64,000 nt of DNA, from assembly GCA_963556195.1 (NCBI GenBank), contig OY744544.1, positions 43,939,984 through 44,003,983 of the forward strand, written 5' to 3'. The position numbers and the translations under genes are program-made. Shown in pieces: positions 46,821-58,935 of the stretch. This stretch comes from Sepiola atlantica (lineage: Eukaryota; Mollusca; Cephalopoda; Sepiida; Sepiolidae). The notes under the pieces are model-generated. The model saw nothing but the letters and a program-made list of their open reading frames with translations. It did no database searches and was not told the DNA's origin. Each line of letters begins with the position of its first letter. Within the stretch, counting starts at the first letter, position 1.

Positions 46821-47790
46821 TTTTTTATTTATCACAACTATATTACCATCAAAACAAGATACTCTTATTTAAATCAATCATAACTTTGAAATACTGTATA
46901 TATACTAACAAGTAACAGCTTGAATACACGTATTTGTTTAACTCATTTGCATAACTATTTTTAAACAGCTTATGATTAATTCATGTTTGGTGTTACAAAC
47001 AAGTTTGGTTTCATTTTTCATGCCTCTATATACGAAATCTTTTGTTAAGCGTAATTAATTAAAAAACAAAAGATGAATTACCAAAATATGCTCCTACTTC
47101 TAAATAAGACTGTACGCACGCACGCACGCATGCACACACACGCATAAAAGAGGTACACCTAACCTCCTCTCCTCTATTTGTTTTTCTCCCCTGTCTCCCT
47201 AGCAGGGTTTTTTTTTCCAGAAAAACAGCATTTTTAACTTTGTCCTAAATTATTCTATGAGCAAGTAAAAATATATCTTAATATTTAAACGGCATTTCTT
47301 TAACTTCGCTTAAAAATGCATTTTTATTTTTTAATTTTAAGCATTTAAGTTTTGTTTTTACATTTTCCGTGAAAAATAAATAAAGAACTTTTGATAATCA
47401 TGTTTCTTCACACCCAGCATATCGGCAGAATGTAACGTCAGCACTTGAGCCGGTGTTCATCTAAGAAAAGTAACATCGCTTACGAAGACCGCTGAATAGT
47501 AATTTGTTTTCTTAATGAAATAACCCGAAACAATTTGTTTAATAACTTTTAAAACAAATTAATTAAAACAAAGTGTTTGGATTATTATTATTATTAAGTT
47601 TATTTCATTAACTTTATAAATAAATTAAACTAAATAGACATTTAAAAAATTTTTGAATAAATGAAATGATCGTTTAAATGTTGTTTAATCTCTATTTATT
47701 CAATTATTGCAAAAATTTCACTCTTTTAGTACACGAGGATTTGTTAAGAATTTTAAAGCCAGAAATGACTTTCTATTCCTGTAAAATTTC
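46821..47790. other. Intron 11 sequence, nothing recognised
   Basis: Short (GCAC)n-like stretch at 47110; otherwise AT-rich without signal. Confidence 0.35.
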
Positions 47791-47799
47791 TAAATAATT

Positions 47800-48780
47800 T
47801 GGGCAGCACTTTTTATGCTCGCCCCTGCCCGCTACAATCAAGGATTTGTCTCACGTGACTCAAATTCACCAATCAATGACAATCATTTAAAACTGAAGAA
47901 AAATTGTCTGCTTTGAATATTTAAAAAATAAAAAAAAGTGCTGTTCTGAATATTTGCCTATTTTACAATATTTTTTTCTTTTTGGTTTATTATTATTTAT
48001 TTTTTACTTTTCAAAATAGAATTAACGTTAAATGTAGTATCTGTTCTTATACTATATTTTATCTTTTCTGTCTTCGGTCAGTAAAGAAATCCTTCTAGAC
48101 TGCAGCAATTGTAGTATTGTAGCATGATTCCTGACCGTAGTAGGGTTATTTTTAAATGGCAGTGGCGTCTTTGGGGATTGCCAAGAACCACGCTGACAAT
48201 TAATATAAAATGATCATAAAAGTTATTTCTTCTTCACTGACCAAGGACAGAAATGATAAAGTATAGTATCAGAACAGATACTGCACTTTAACATTATTTC
48301 TATTTTGAAAAGTAAAAAATGAATAAAAAGAAAAACTATTGTAAAATCAGCAAATATTTGAATTGAGGGCAGAGTTAGACACAAGGTCGGTTTTTAATGT
48401 GGGAAAGTTCATCTCCTCAAAAAGGGGGACTCTGGATTGTGCAAAAATAAAAATTGTCTCAGTTTAGAAAAACTTCTTCTTCACTGACCCAGAACAGAAA
48501 AAATAAAGTATAGTATCAGAACAGATACTACACTTTAACGTTAATTCTATTTTGAAAATTAAAAAATAAAATAAAAATAAACCGAAAAGAAAACTTATTG
48601 TAAAATTGGCAAGTATTCAGAGCAGACGTAAAAATAAACAACGGTTTTCATTTTTTAAATATTCAAATTAGACGATATTTCTTCAGTTTCAAATGGTTGC
48701 AATTGATTGGTTAATTTGAATCATGTGAGACAAATCCTTGATCGTTATTTGTGGCGGGCATAAAACGTTCTTACGCTATG
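47800..48780. mobile_element. Foldback cluster containing three U2-headed repeats
   Basis: Outer inverted arms: GGATTTGTCTCACGTGACTCAA..CCAATCAATGACAATCATTT at 47850 and its complement at 48690-48745. U2-like TGTAGTATCTGTTCTTAT lies at 48033 (+), and TGCAGTATCTGTTCTGATAC type sequences at 48255-48291 (-) and 48507-48538 (-). The type 2 body (GGGGGACTCTGGATTG, inverted) lies at 48380-48480. Confidence 0.65.
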
Positions 48781-48789
48781 ATATTTATT

Positions 48790-50700
48790 TGAAAAAAAAA
48801 AGTTTATTTTTTAAATTGTAAATTACTAATCGAAAAATCACTTTGTTATATTTCAAATTCGCCTTATATAAATAGGGATTTTGTTCATCTGTCCGTCAGT
48901 CACAATTTGTGGAATTTTTAAAAATGTAATAAATACATTGCGGAATTTGTCTCATTTCGAAATATCAGAAATCATAACTACTTTTAGAAATGGAGAATAT
49001 TGCATTAATAGTAAATAATCAATTCTCAACAAGTAAAGCAGAGGCCATGACCAGAAATCAAAACCGAAACCTTTAGATCTTCAGTCTGAGGTTCTATCAA
49101 CTAATCTATTTGGACTTTCTTATAAATAGAGCTTAAAACATTACCATAACAAAATAATTATAGCTTTTGCGTGACATCATAGATCAATGATTTACGTCAA
49201 GTTTCAAAACATGAATTCAAACATAAGCGATACTAAAATATAATATAAATGAATGGGTAAAAATTATCAACAGCGTTGGAAATTATTTGAATAGTACAGA
49301 ACAATTTCTTTTGCTCTAAACTACGTATTGTATGTAATTCTTTAACAATTATATAATCCTCCCAGCCTAGCAAAAATATGCGACCAGAGGGAGCATATTT
49401 TTGCTAGTTAAAATTTTACAATAAACTATCCCGCGCAACAACCCCATGTATGTAGATGTACACCCACATGCATCCGTGTGAGGGATGTACACTCTTGTTC
49501 GCTTTTCTAACACCCTAAAACCATATAGATGTCTTATGAATCCGTTATTTGAATTCAAAATTATTGCAACCATATCTTATTTGACACCTAACAGACAATA
49601 AACTAATACCATCCACCTTTCTAAATTTAAAATCTCTCTATGCGAATTTGAGTTTCTTTTTTTAAAAAAATTGGTAAATAACTTAAGAAAAAATCGTTTT
49701 TAAAGATAAATATTCCATTAAGAGATTGTCCTAACAATAATCTCTCTATAAAAATAACCTTAAAATAATGACCTTAACCTCTTGCCTTTTAAAAGCCAAG
49801 AAATGAATTACAAGTTTAGCCGCACCCTTAAACAAAATCCTTCAACCCAACGAAATATAAACAAATCCTACCTACCCCCGCCAAAAACATCATTAAGCTT
49901 AAAAAATCCAAGCAAAATATGACACTCACTCTGATAGATAAATAAAATAAAAAAATAAATGTAAGAAGATCCTTTTAAACAATAATGTATACGAACGCAG
50001 TTTGATGTTTTGCGTATGTATATATCTGTGTTATCTTAATAGCTGTGAATCAATTTTAGTGTACATCCTATATATATCTATTATGCATGTATGTGTGAGC
50101 ATGGATATGTATACTTAACATTTCAACCCTTCCTTAACCCCCTACAGATCGACTGCACCCATTAACCCTCCCCCAACCATCATAAACAGCTAATATTCCC
50201 ACCCAGCCCGACAGGAGAGGCACTTTCTTTGTCCAACGCCTCAGTCTATAACAATGCTCCACTCGGTTCTGACCTAAACTACCGGATCTCTATATATGGA
50301 TGTGTATATATATAACCTACCGATATTCGTTTCAACCAGAAAGCGATGGTTGTTCGAAATCCTTAATTTTTTATATACACCGAACCATAACAAAAGAAAA
50401 AATTCCAGCAACAAACGGATACAAATACTACACAGGATAAATTGGAATTTACCAATTACCAAAGACCACCAACATCTTGCAAAAACTTTTGGACTCCTGA
50501 ACAATTTAAGTATCGCTTTCTTTATCAAGCATTCATCACAAATAACGGATGCTTTTATTTTTATTTTATTTTGTCCTGACGTGTTATTAGATAACATCCA
50601 CTTTGACTTTACGCTCACACCTCAAAATAAGACTTTTCACCTCTGGCCCTAATTTTGTTCTTTACTTCTACTTCGTTTTACTTTATATAAAATTTTCAAA
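48790..50700. other. Intron 11 sequence, nothing clear
   Basis: A Helitron-like start (CTTATATAAATAGGG with GTCCGTC) at about 48862. An open frame pair at 50274-50652 on both strands leads into the hammerhead region and may be its element body; no domain recognised. Confidence 0.35.
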
Positions 50701-50746
50701 GTTAATTGTTGCCGACAATATTTATAATCCCATTGTCGGCTTCCCC

Positions 50747-50796
50747 ATCCTTTGATGAGAAGAAATGTTTTCTTTGAAAATCCATGGATTAAGGAT
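50747..50796 (+). ncRNA. Hammerhead motif with C3-to-U core change
   Basis: Stem I ATCCT/AGGAT; core TTGATGA (first C changed); stem II GAAGAAA/TTTCTTT (G-U closing pair) with loop TGT; GAAA; stem III AATCCATGGATT, a perfect 12-nt palindrome; cleavage site A50791. Confidence 0.6.
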
Positions 50797-50877
50797 ATGA
50801 GGCTCCTTGCTCTGAACTTTTGATGTTTTTAATAAATATTGTATCTTTACAATGTTTTATTCTCATCTTTTACCTCT

Positions 50878-50919
<42 letters not shown>

Positions 50920-51096
50920 AGAGGTTTATTATTTGTCGCTCCTTGAAAGTAGAGCACTGTAATTGGTAGTATTAACACAGCATGACGTCACTTGCTTATG
51001 ATGCATCATTCCTTCCCTTAATAGAAGTAGAATGCCTCGACGTCAAAGCCGCCGTTAAAGTGTTAAAATTATCATAGTTTATTCGCTGTTTACAAT

Positions 51097-51161
51097 TGGC
51101 CCAGCGATTGGCGACGTCGGACTGGAGTTGAAAAATACTTGAGGTCCGGGGTTTCGAATCG
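51097..51161 (+). mobile_element. tRNA-like head of a SINE
   Basis: TGGCCCAGCGATTGG fits the A-box and GGGTTTCGAATCGC a B-box with one extra base, at tRNA-like spacing. It lies 28 bp upstream of a hammerhead ribozyme and an A-rich tail. Cloverleaf pairing is not complete. Confidence 0.6.
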
Positions 51162-51188
51162 CATGACCGGTAGTGAATAGTCATATCT

Positions 51189-51238
51189 CTATGCTGATGA
51201 GTCCCGATTGAAAAAGGACGAAACGTATACGTACATAG
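51189..51238 (+). ncRNA. Hammerhead ribozyme, intact type I core
   Basis: Stem I CTATG/CATAG (51189-51193, 51234-51238); CTGATGA 51194-51200; stem II GTCC/GGAC (51201-51204, 51216-51219), 11-nt loop; GAAA 51220-51223; stem III ACGTATACGT 51223-51232; cleavage after A51233 (GTA triplet). Every conserved core residue is present. Confidence 0.88.
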
Positions 51239-51239
51239 A

Positions 51240-52246
51240 TAATAAACAATAACAAATATTTATTATATATATATATATATATATATTTCTTTACAATATT
51301 ATGATTAATATTTAAAAATTTTATCCACATATGTTTCATTCTTTTCTGGGAATCATCAGTGTGGAAGATAACTGTTCTGCCAGTCGCACAATTCGAACTC
51401 TAATCCCAAAGCACTTTTTAACTTTCAAGTCTGAACCTCTCAATCGATGCAGCAAACCTAACAGCCATAGAAAAAGAAGAGAATTAAAGTCTATTTATGT
51501 CTTTACAAGCAGACATATCTAGTAGGCTGTCACAACAGTGTTCAACAATCCAATTAGATGCAACATCGCATTTAAGCATTAATTTGGCAGCATATTTTTA
51601 CTTTTCTTAAAGGGCTCATCCTGCATGAAGGGGGCGATAAACAATATTATGATAAATATTTGTAATTCTTATAGATATGTTTCATGCCAGTATTTCTGAT
51701 GAAGTTTTGTTGATACACTCCTGTAAATCCTTACTGTGCTTATATGATAACGCTCAAGTCGAGCAGTATATTTATCTAACATATAAAGTTGTCTGGTGGA
51801 TTTCTCGCCAACAGACTTAAATAGCATTGGATCTGCCAAATTGATATTTGATTTTGCCTGGTGATCGAAATCTTATGATCGTGAATCGTATTCACATGAT
51901 GAAAAAGGAATTCCAATCTATTTCATCTATTACCTACTATATCCTTCCACATACATGCTTCGTTAAGAGAAACTTCATGGTAAACCCTGCCAAGAGAGAT
52001 AAATATTTTTTAAATAATTAAGAGTTAACTCTCCTTAATTTTAAATATATTTCATAAACAATACATTCTTTCTTTTTAATGTTGACTAAAAAACAGGAAC
52101 ATTTTGTTTAAGATAATTAATGGCAGCATTATTATTTAGAATATATTTTGATAATGTTTACGTTACTTCTATTACTTGACAATTGATATTTCTTCTGTTG
52201 TGTGTCGGTCATCTACTAGGAATTCCAGTTTAGTCAATAATTTGTC

Positions 52247-52288
<42 letters not shown>

Positions 52289-52339
52289 TGGTCACCACTT
52301 ATCAAATCCTACTTGAGAATAAAGATTAATCAGATGTAA
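51240..52339. other. Intron 11 sequence, nothing recognised
   Basis: (TA)n at 51265 and 52255; otherwise no supported feature. Confidence 0.35.
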
Positions 52340-52660
52340 TGATTGTCAGGACCAAGTCCGAATATTTGTGGGGGACGATTCTAGATAGGAATCTGTTGAC
52401 ATTAGCTTTGAAGACGACTCAGTTGTAATTTGCTGGGAAGTAGTTCTGTGGCAATATGTTCCACAGATGGGAAGCCCTTGTGAAAAGCTGTTTGTGGAAA
52501 TTTTGTCTGATGCTAGGCACACCGAGGAAGAAAGGAAAGTTATTCTTTGTTGTGGTAATAAGACGAGTTCTTGCTGTGAATGTCTTACAAGGAGGAACCA
52601 GAAATTTGAGCACCTTCCATGAAAGTAACTGAAGTCACATATGAGTTCTGAAGAGTTCAA
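52340..52660 (-). mobile_element. LINE fragment, family B, RT C-terminal region
   Basis: The minus strand reads RTRLITTTKNNFPFFLGVPS, FTRASHLWNILPQNYF, VNRFLS with one frame change. Ends at the (TA)n tract. Confidence 0.8.
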
Positions 52661-53930
52661 AGTAATAAAAAAAATAATTAATAAATGAAAGAGATTTCTA
52701 AACTAGATAAGAAATAGGGAGTGATGTAACTGTAAAATAACGGTGAATTGTCCGCTACAAAATAACTGTTCAACAAGAAACAATCTACTAAGCAACAATA
52801 TATACCACTGAAAACCCGAATAACAAAATATATATCGGGGCAACCACATGAGGCTTAAAAAAATTATAATCACAAAAACAATTAATTACAAAAAACACAG
52901 ATATCTAATCATTTTGAGCACTTAAAGCTAGCAAACTGTCTATGGTAGTTGAATAAAAATTATTAAAGTCGATTATGATATGCAGATATTTAAACAATCC
53001 GTATAGTGTATGTTTTAGTAAGAAACTGAAATTTATAAGTTTTAAGATATACAAGTTACTTCATGATAGAAGTGAAATAACCACAAACTGCAAACATAGA
53101 ATAAACTTTACTTTGAGATAAATCATTAAAAAAAACTAACAAAAAAAATAAAATAAAGTGAATTGATAATTTTAATAAATTTAAAAAAGTAGTAGACTCC
53201 CTCTCAAAATATATAATGAAAAAATTAAAAGCTTCTATAGTGCTAATAATATAAATTTTAAATCTTATATATTAGCGTGCAAAGTAGATACAAAAATTAA
53301 ACATGGCTGTAGTTAACAAAAGAATAACATGACTGCAGCGATGATTAAATACCGCTGAGACTATTCTGGTAAGGTTGTCTTGTTTGTCTAACCAACTTAG
53401 AAGTGAAGAGCAGTAAAAACTTTTTTGAACAAAGGGAGATAAATTCATTGGTTGAAGGAAATGAATAAGTAGTGAAGGGGTAATAAAATCAAGGACTCTA
53501 ATTGGAAGTTGGAATGAACACTGCCTAACTATAAAAGCGATCCTAGAATGTAAATCCATGCATTTAGCCTGATGATTCCCTTTGTGAATGAAATAAAAAT
53601 GTTTCTGTGTAGCTAACTTACCATAAGTATATTTTTATGCTACTAATATATATATATATATGTATATGCGTATATAAAAGATGAAAATTGTTTGTTTGAT
53701 ATGAATCACTGTACCCTGAGTATTGTTTATAGTAACAAGAAAATTGATACTAACATGCCCTCTGTTGTAGCAATGATCGAATTTCATCTAAATACTGGAC
53801 CTTGACATTAGGACCATTTCTTGCAAATTGAATTGCTTTCTATTAAACTGTTTATAAATGAATCTGAGGAAGATGAAGACTTCACATTACTGCAATATTT
53901 AATGCTAGTAAATGTTTATTTTGTCCCTTT
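52661..53930. other. Intron 11 sequence, nothing recognised
   Basis: AT-rich; a short open frame at 53272-53559 (-) lacks recognisable motifs. Confidence 0.35.
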
Positions 53931-53934
53931 TATA

Positions 53935-54317
53935 CAGGGTGTTTGGAAAATCGTTGGTATAACTTGAGGATGTGTGTATAGGTCGAGAAATGCTTGGTTA
54001 CCGAGTTATAGTCCATTAAAAAAAAATGACACCAAACAAATATAAAAGCTGTAGGGCTCAGAATAAATATGTGAGCATCATGATCGGCAGGGACTAGCCA
54101 ATATGGGAGACCCGGTTGGCATCCTGTGAATATAGGCCCTTCTTATTTCAGCTAACAGAATACAACGGACCAAATGCAGGTAAATCGATATGGTCAGCAC
54201 AAACCAAAGACGACGCAGAGGAAAAAATAGACACTAAGGAAATTAGTAACGGAAAGGCTCGTTTGCACGTATAGAACATAATCCTGAAATTATGCCATCG
54301 ATTTTCCAAACAGCCAG
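53935..54317. mobile_element. Small inverted-repeat element, CAGGGTGTTTGG ends
   Basis: Left CAGGGTGTTTGGAAAATCG and right CGATTTTCCAAACAGCCAG are complementary apart from two positions. TA precedes the left end; the right flank is unclear. Resembles Tc1/mariner-type MITEs. Confidence 0.5.
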
Positions 54318-54401
54318 TTTATATTTTTATAATCTGTTGGTTCTGTTTCTAGGGTTTGATCTGGACAAAACATTGAAATTTCATTGGTAGCCATGTTAAT
54401 T

Positions 54402-55018
54402 GGTCCCCCGATTTATAAAATCAGGAGACTTATGTTTAGAGGCATGTCCGTCCGTCTTGATTTTTCTCCGCAACCATCCATTGAATTTCTCTGAAATTTT
54501 GCATGAAGTTGTAACTTTGGTCAGGTTAGAAAGTGACATTCTCCGATTTTTTTAAAAATCTGGTTAGCCCCCCCAGGGTTTCAAAAGGCCCCGAAATGGC
54601 AAAAAATGACATTTTTTGCCCCATAACTTTTCATCCATCCATTCAATTTCTCTGAAACTTGGCCAAAATGTGGAGGCAATTGTTCCTAATAGAAAATAAG
54701 TATCGCTGACCTTGGAAAAAATTTGGTTCGTGCCCCCAGGGGGTCAAAAGCCCCCAAAATGGCAAAAAATGACCCTTTTCTCCCATAACGTTTGATCCAT
54801 CCATTCAATTTTTCTGAAACTTGGCCAAAATGTTGAGGCAATTGTTCTGGATATAAAATGAACATTCTTGACCTCAGAAAAATTCTGGTTCGCGCCCCCA
54901 GGTGGTCAAAGGGGGGTCAAAAATGCCCCAAATTGCCCAAATTTATTGCATTTTACACTCGCCACATCAAGTCACATACAGAGGGGGACCACGCACGCGC
55001 GGCTTGTTTCATATGTAT
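54402..55018 (+). repeat. 600-bp dispersed repeat, copy 2
   Basis: Near-identical in order and content to 42276-42900. Ends GCGCGGCTTGTTTCATATG about 110 bp before exon 12. Confidence 0.85.
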
Positions 55019-55128
55019 TTGTACATCGTTGGTGTTATTTTGTACATGATGTGTGTGGTAAGCATGTGATAAATTACATAGAGTTACTTGATTGTCAATA
55101 ATTTTTGTTTTGTTAAATATATTTCTAG

Positions 55129-55220
55129 GCATTTCGACGGGCAGAATAATCCTATAGATAAAGCCTACACGTTCTATGGTATGAAGGGCCATTTTGACGA
55201 TATACCACCGCCTGCAAATG
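55129..55220 (+). CDS. CSPP1: CSPP1-like exon 12, FYG motif
   Basis: 92 nt between ATTTCTAG and GTAAGT. It completes Leu and leaves one base. It encodes DKAYTFYGMKGHFDD, which aligns well with the 'DAYYFYG....FDP' stretch of vertebrate CSPP1. I regard this as strong support for orthology. It follows a 12-kb intron full of repeats. Confidence 0.85.
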
Positions 55221-55446
55221 GTAAGTAGATTAGTAAAACATCTTTTTATCTCTTGATATTTCTGAAACTAGCGAAATACCTATCTCAAAGACAATGTTAA
55301 ATTATTAATAAAAAATGTAATAATGTTTAATTATGTTTACATACATTTAATTAATTAAGCAGATTGAATTATTTGAATTTTTTATTAATAAAATTAATTA
55401 AAAAAAATGCAATAATGCACTATTATCAGTATTTATAACTGGTAAT

Positions 55447-57729
55447 TAATGATGGGACGATTCCAAAATTTTTACCAATTCCGATACAATTACCGTTTCT
55501 GATTCTTTTTAAATTTCTAAATATTTAATTAGAGATTTGTTGCCTTATTTTAAATTTTCGAATTACTGTAAAACCTTTGTGTAATGTCTGCATATATATT
55601 CACAAAAAAGGAGGCTGGGGCATATATAACATGAGTAGATCTTTCTAAATATTTTTTCTCAAATGTTTTCCTTGTCTTACTATTTTCAATTAATTACAAC
55701 TAAAGATTTATTTCTCTTTTCAAACAAAGCCGATTTGCATTAGTTTGTCATTAGTTAACAAAATGCTATTTGAATTTTTTCATAAACAATTGAAAATAGT
55801 CTACAATTGGTATGCAAAATAAGAAGACGGTGTAGGAACAGAATAGTTAACAATGAGTTAAGAATGAGTTTCTAAATAATAATGTTACTTTTTAGAAAAC
55901 CACTCTTAACATGAGGACGGGGCTTTGTTAACTATTCTGTACCTTCCCGCTATCAAATAGTGTTCAAATTTTATCCTAATTATAAAAATTTGGTTAGTTA
56001 TTGCTACTGTCAATATAACAGATATGTAGTAGATTGATTTGTTTTACTGTAAAAAGAAAAAAAAGATGCAGATAATAATAATAATAATAATACTACTACT
56101 ACTACTAATAATAATAATAATAATGGCAAATTTGTGGATTAACACCCTCAGCTAAATAACCCTATAAAATTGCGATTCTACTTTTTCTTAGGTGATTACA
56201 AGTAAACATCTTGAAAAACTTATCGGAAATAAAAAAAAAATTGTTTTAGAATTTATAGTAGGAGATCAGTTTCGTATATAAATTTAATGTAAAATGATCA
56301 TCATTTCCGGGCCATTCTAACTTAGGGATGTTCACTAATTATTTTTATTACTAACTCTAAATCCGACTGGCAAGGTCGTAAAACTATGTCTAAACTCTTA
56401 AAAAGTAGACCCCCCCCCCAAAAAAAAATTAACGCACAGAATTTATCTCCCAGAGCAAAATAAAATCTTTTGTTAACTGCTCTTAAACACTAGAATGTCT
56501 CTGAAATGGGAGCTCTATTTACATTAAATTTATATGTGAAACTGATTCCCAACTCTAAATTCTAAAAATAATTTTCTTTTTTCATTTTTTTTTATTTCAG
56601 AGTGTTCACCAAAAAGTAGAATCTCATTTTTTTTTGGGGGGGGGGGGGATTTAGTTGAGGGTGTTTATCTACCATAATTTTACAACAACATTATTATTAT
56701 TATTATTATGATTATTATTATTATTATTATTATTATTATGATTATACTTGGAAGTTATTATATAATAAAGAATCTACTTGTACAAAGAAAACAATTCAAA
56801 CTTTCACTTACATTAAAATATAATTTAAAGTATGAAACAAAAATTAATAAAAAGCATGTTAGTAATTAATTTTTAATTCATAAAACACATTTGAAATTTC
56901 TTTGAAATAGTTAACAAAAAATATTTCAGTAGACACTTACATGGCAAATTTTCACTGTGGTAATCAGTGTACTTATCTCTTTTCAGTGGAAGGAAAATTG
57001 AACTACTGAACTGCAAAACGGTTTCAATAATAACTAAGAATCATTTTTATTATTAGTCTTTGATTTTATTGCATTCTATCTCCATCTACCTTTTATATAT
57101 TTTGATATTTTTTACAAGTTTACAGACATGATAGCTCAAATCAAAGAACTGATGCCAAAGTGTGTTCTCACTCAGTCGTGAAAATCTTTAAATTCACTAA
57201 TTAATTTATACCTAATTCAACTCAACACCATGTTCGAAATGTACAAAGTTTTTTTTCACACCTTTTGCCCACATCTTGTGACGTTTGTTCAAGCTGGGGG
57301 GAGGGGGGGGGGTCATCGTATAATTAATAAAAAATGGACAAAAGCCCAGAATAAAATAAATGAATTTAATTTTTTATAATATAATTGTCAATGATGTTTG
57401 TCAGTATTTTTTCTTGACAAAAATGTTTTATTTAATTTTTCAAACATTTTTCTGAACCCTTTAAATCAACTGCATTCTTTTTAAAATTACTTAGCAAATT
57501 TATGCAAAATTTCATTTTTTGCACAAGTAAAATGAATTTACATTGTATTTACTGGTAGTTTAAAAACAATAAATATTTATTATTTCATCATTAGTAGCAG
57601 CAATGGAAAATTCAGTTAAAAAAATAAAAGAATCGTTTTTGGAATGAGAAATAAGGCTCAACTTTTTCTGATATTCTAAAAAGTTCTGATTTATCCAATT
57701 CCTGATTCTGATTAATCGTCCCAACACTA
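55447..57729. mobile_element. hAT-like non-autonomous transposon, 2.3 kb
   Basis: Ends TAATGATGGGACGATT and AATCGTCCCAACACTA are inverted. Flanks CTGGTAAT and CTGATAAT (55439-55446, 57730-57737) are an 8-bp duplication with one mismatch. No transposase is seen; the interior is AT-rich with a nested MITE. Confidence 0.7.
56142..56664. mobile_element. Nested MITE, PIF/Harbinger-like
   Basis: Inverted ends ACACCCTCAGCTAAAT and ATTTAGTTGAGGGTGT, flanked by TTA on both sides. Arms about 150 bp share ATATAAATTTAATGTAAA. Related sequence at 35060-35200. Confidence 0.65.
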
Positions 57730-57839
57730 CTGATAATATAATTTGCTGCCAACAGTAAATTTGCTGATCATGTAAATTTGCTTAAGAAAAATAGTCTGAG
57801 CAGTATACTTTATCCTGCTGGGGCTATAAAAAAAAGAGT

Positions 57840-57967
57840 CATGACCGGGTAGAGGTGTTAATTTTTATGTAATTCTTAGTGATTGTAGTAAGGATTGAAC
57901 CTTCAATCTCCAGAAATCTGTCACTTAGAACTGATTGTTAATCAATGCCTATAACCATTGCGCCACA
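57840..57967 (-). mobile_element. tRNA-headed SINE, truncated
   Basis: The minus strand has TGGCGCAATGGTTATAGGC (A-box) and GGTTCAATCC (B-box), then CCTCTACCCGGTCATGACT, as in the copies at 28.2 and 41.6 kb but without the hammerhead part. Confidence 0.7.
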
Positions 57968-57989
57968 TTTAAATATTTTATTGGATCAA

Positions 57990-58190
57990 TAGGAATTGTT
58001 TAAATTTTTTACTGGAATGTTGGGCATTGTTTAAATTATTTACTGGAATGATGGACATTGTTTAAATATTTTTCTGGAATGATGGGCATTGTTGAAATTA
58101 TTTACTGGAATGATGGGCATTGTTTAAATTTTTTACTGGAATGATGGGCATTGTTTAAATTTTTTACTGGAATGATGGGCATTGCTGAAA
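57990..58190 (+). repeat. 31-bp minisatellite, about 6 copies
   Basis: Unit CATTGTTTAAATTTTTTACT GGAATGATGGG with small variants; ends about 105 bp before exon 13. Confidence 0.9.
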
Positions 58191-58297
58191 TTATTTCCGC
58201 TAAGCTTTTTCCGGGTAATTTTGATAATTTAATTAAATTTGTGCTAATTTTGGTAATTTAATTACATTTGTTACTTCTAATGCATTTTACTTCAAAG

Positions 58298-58355
58298 ATA
58301 TGAGCATGTTTACCCCATCCATGAAGAAACCAGCAGAATATGTGCCTCAAACAAG
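58298..58355 (+). CDS. CSPP1: CSPP1-like exon 13 (small exon)
   Basis: 58 nt between a weak acceptor (TTACTTCAAAG) and GTAAGA. It completes an Asp codon and encodes MSMFTPSMKKPAEYVPQT, leaving AG. It is accepted because the phase is exact on both sides and the donor is good. Confidence 0.7.
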
Positions 58356-58389
58356 GTAAGAACATTTCTAGTATATTTAAACATTTCAA

Positions 58390-58935
58390 GGATGTTGAAA
58401 TGGTCCAGAAGTTTTTGTTACCTTGGTGATACCATTAGGGCAGAGGGAGGGGTTGGTGCTGGTGAAATAGCAGGAGGTAGAAGTGGATGGAGTAAGTTCA
58501 GGGAACTTCCAGCATTACTAACCAGCAGAGCATTACTGCTGTCAACCAAGGATGTTACATAGTGTGATGTTGTATGAAAGTAAAACCTGGCCAGTGAGAG
58601 TTCAGGATATTTGTTGCATATGAGAATGATATGATGCATTTGTAACGTGAGTCCGCAAGACAGACTTAGATCTGATGACCGTAGAGAAAGATTAAATCTG
58701 GACAATATAGGGATATGTGTGCAGAAAAGAAAACTTTGTTGGTTTAGTCACACTGAAAGAATGGATGAGAATGCTTGGGTTAGTAGATGCAGAACAGTTG
58801 AAGCAGCATGGTCAAGGAAAACATGGGAGGAACTAATAAGGATGGATTTGAGAGAAAGGGATAAAACCTAGTATAGTTTAGTTTAGAAGTCAATTTCTAA
58901 AATCTGTCCAACACATACCGGCATGTAAAACAAAT
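58390..58935 (+). mobile_element. LINE 3' fragment, family C
   Basis: Plus-strand pieces YLGDTIRAEGGVGAGEIAGG, GWSKFRELPALLTSRALLLS, SDDRRERLN and RKTWEELIRMDLRER, ending with ATGATGATG. This shows the region directly after the RT catalytic core. Confidence 0.85.

Noticed and set aside
57885..57967. Functional tRNA genes (also 31863, 51097, 28210)
   Set aside because: A- and B-boxes are present but acceptor and other stems do not pair; repeats share the same extended body.
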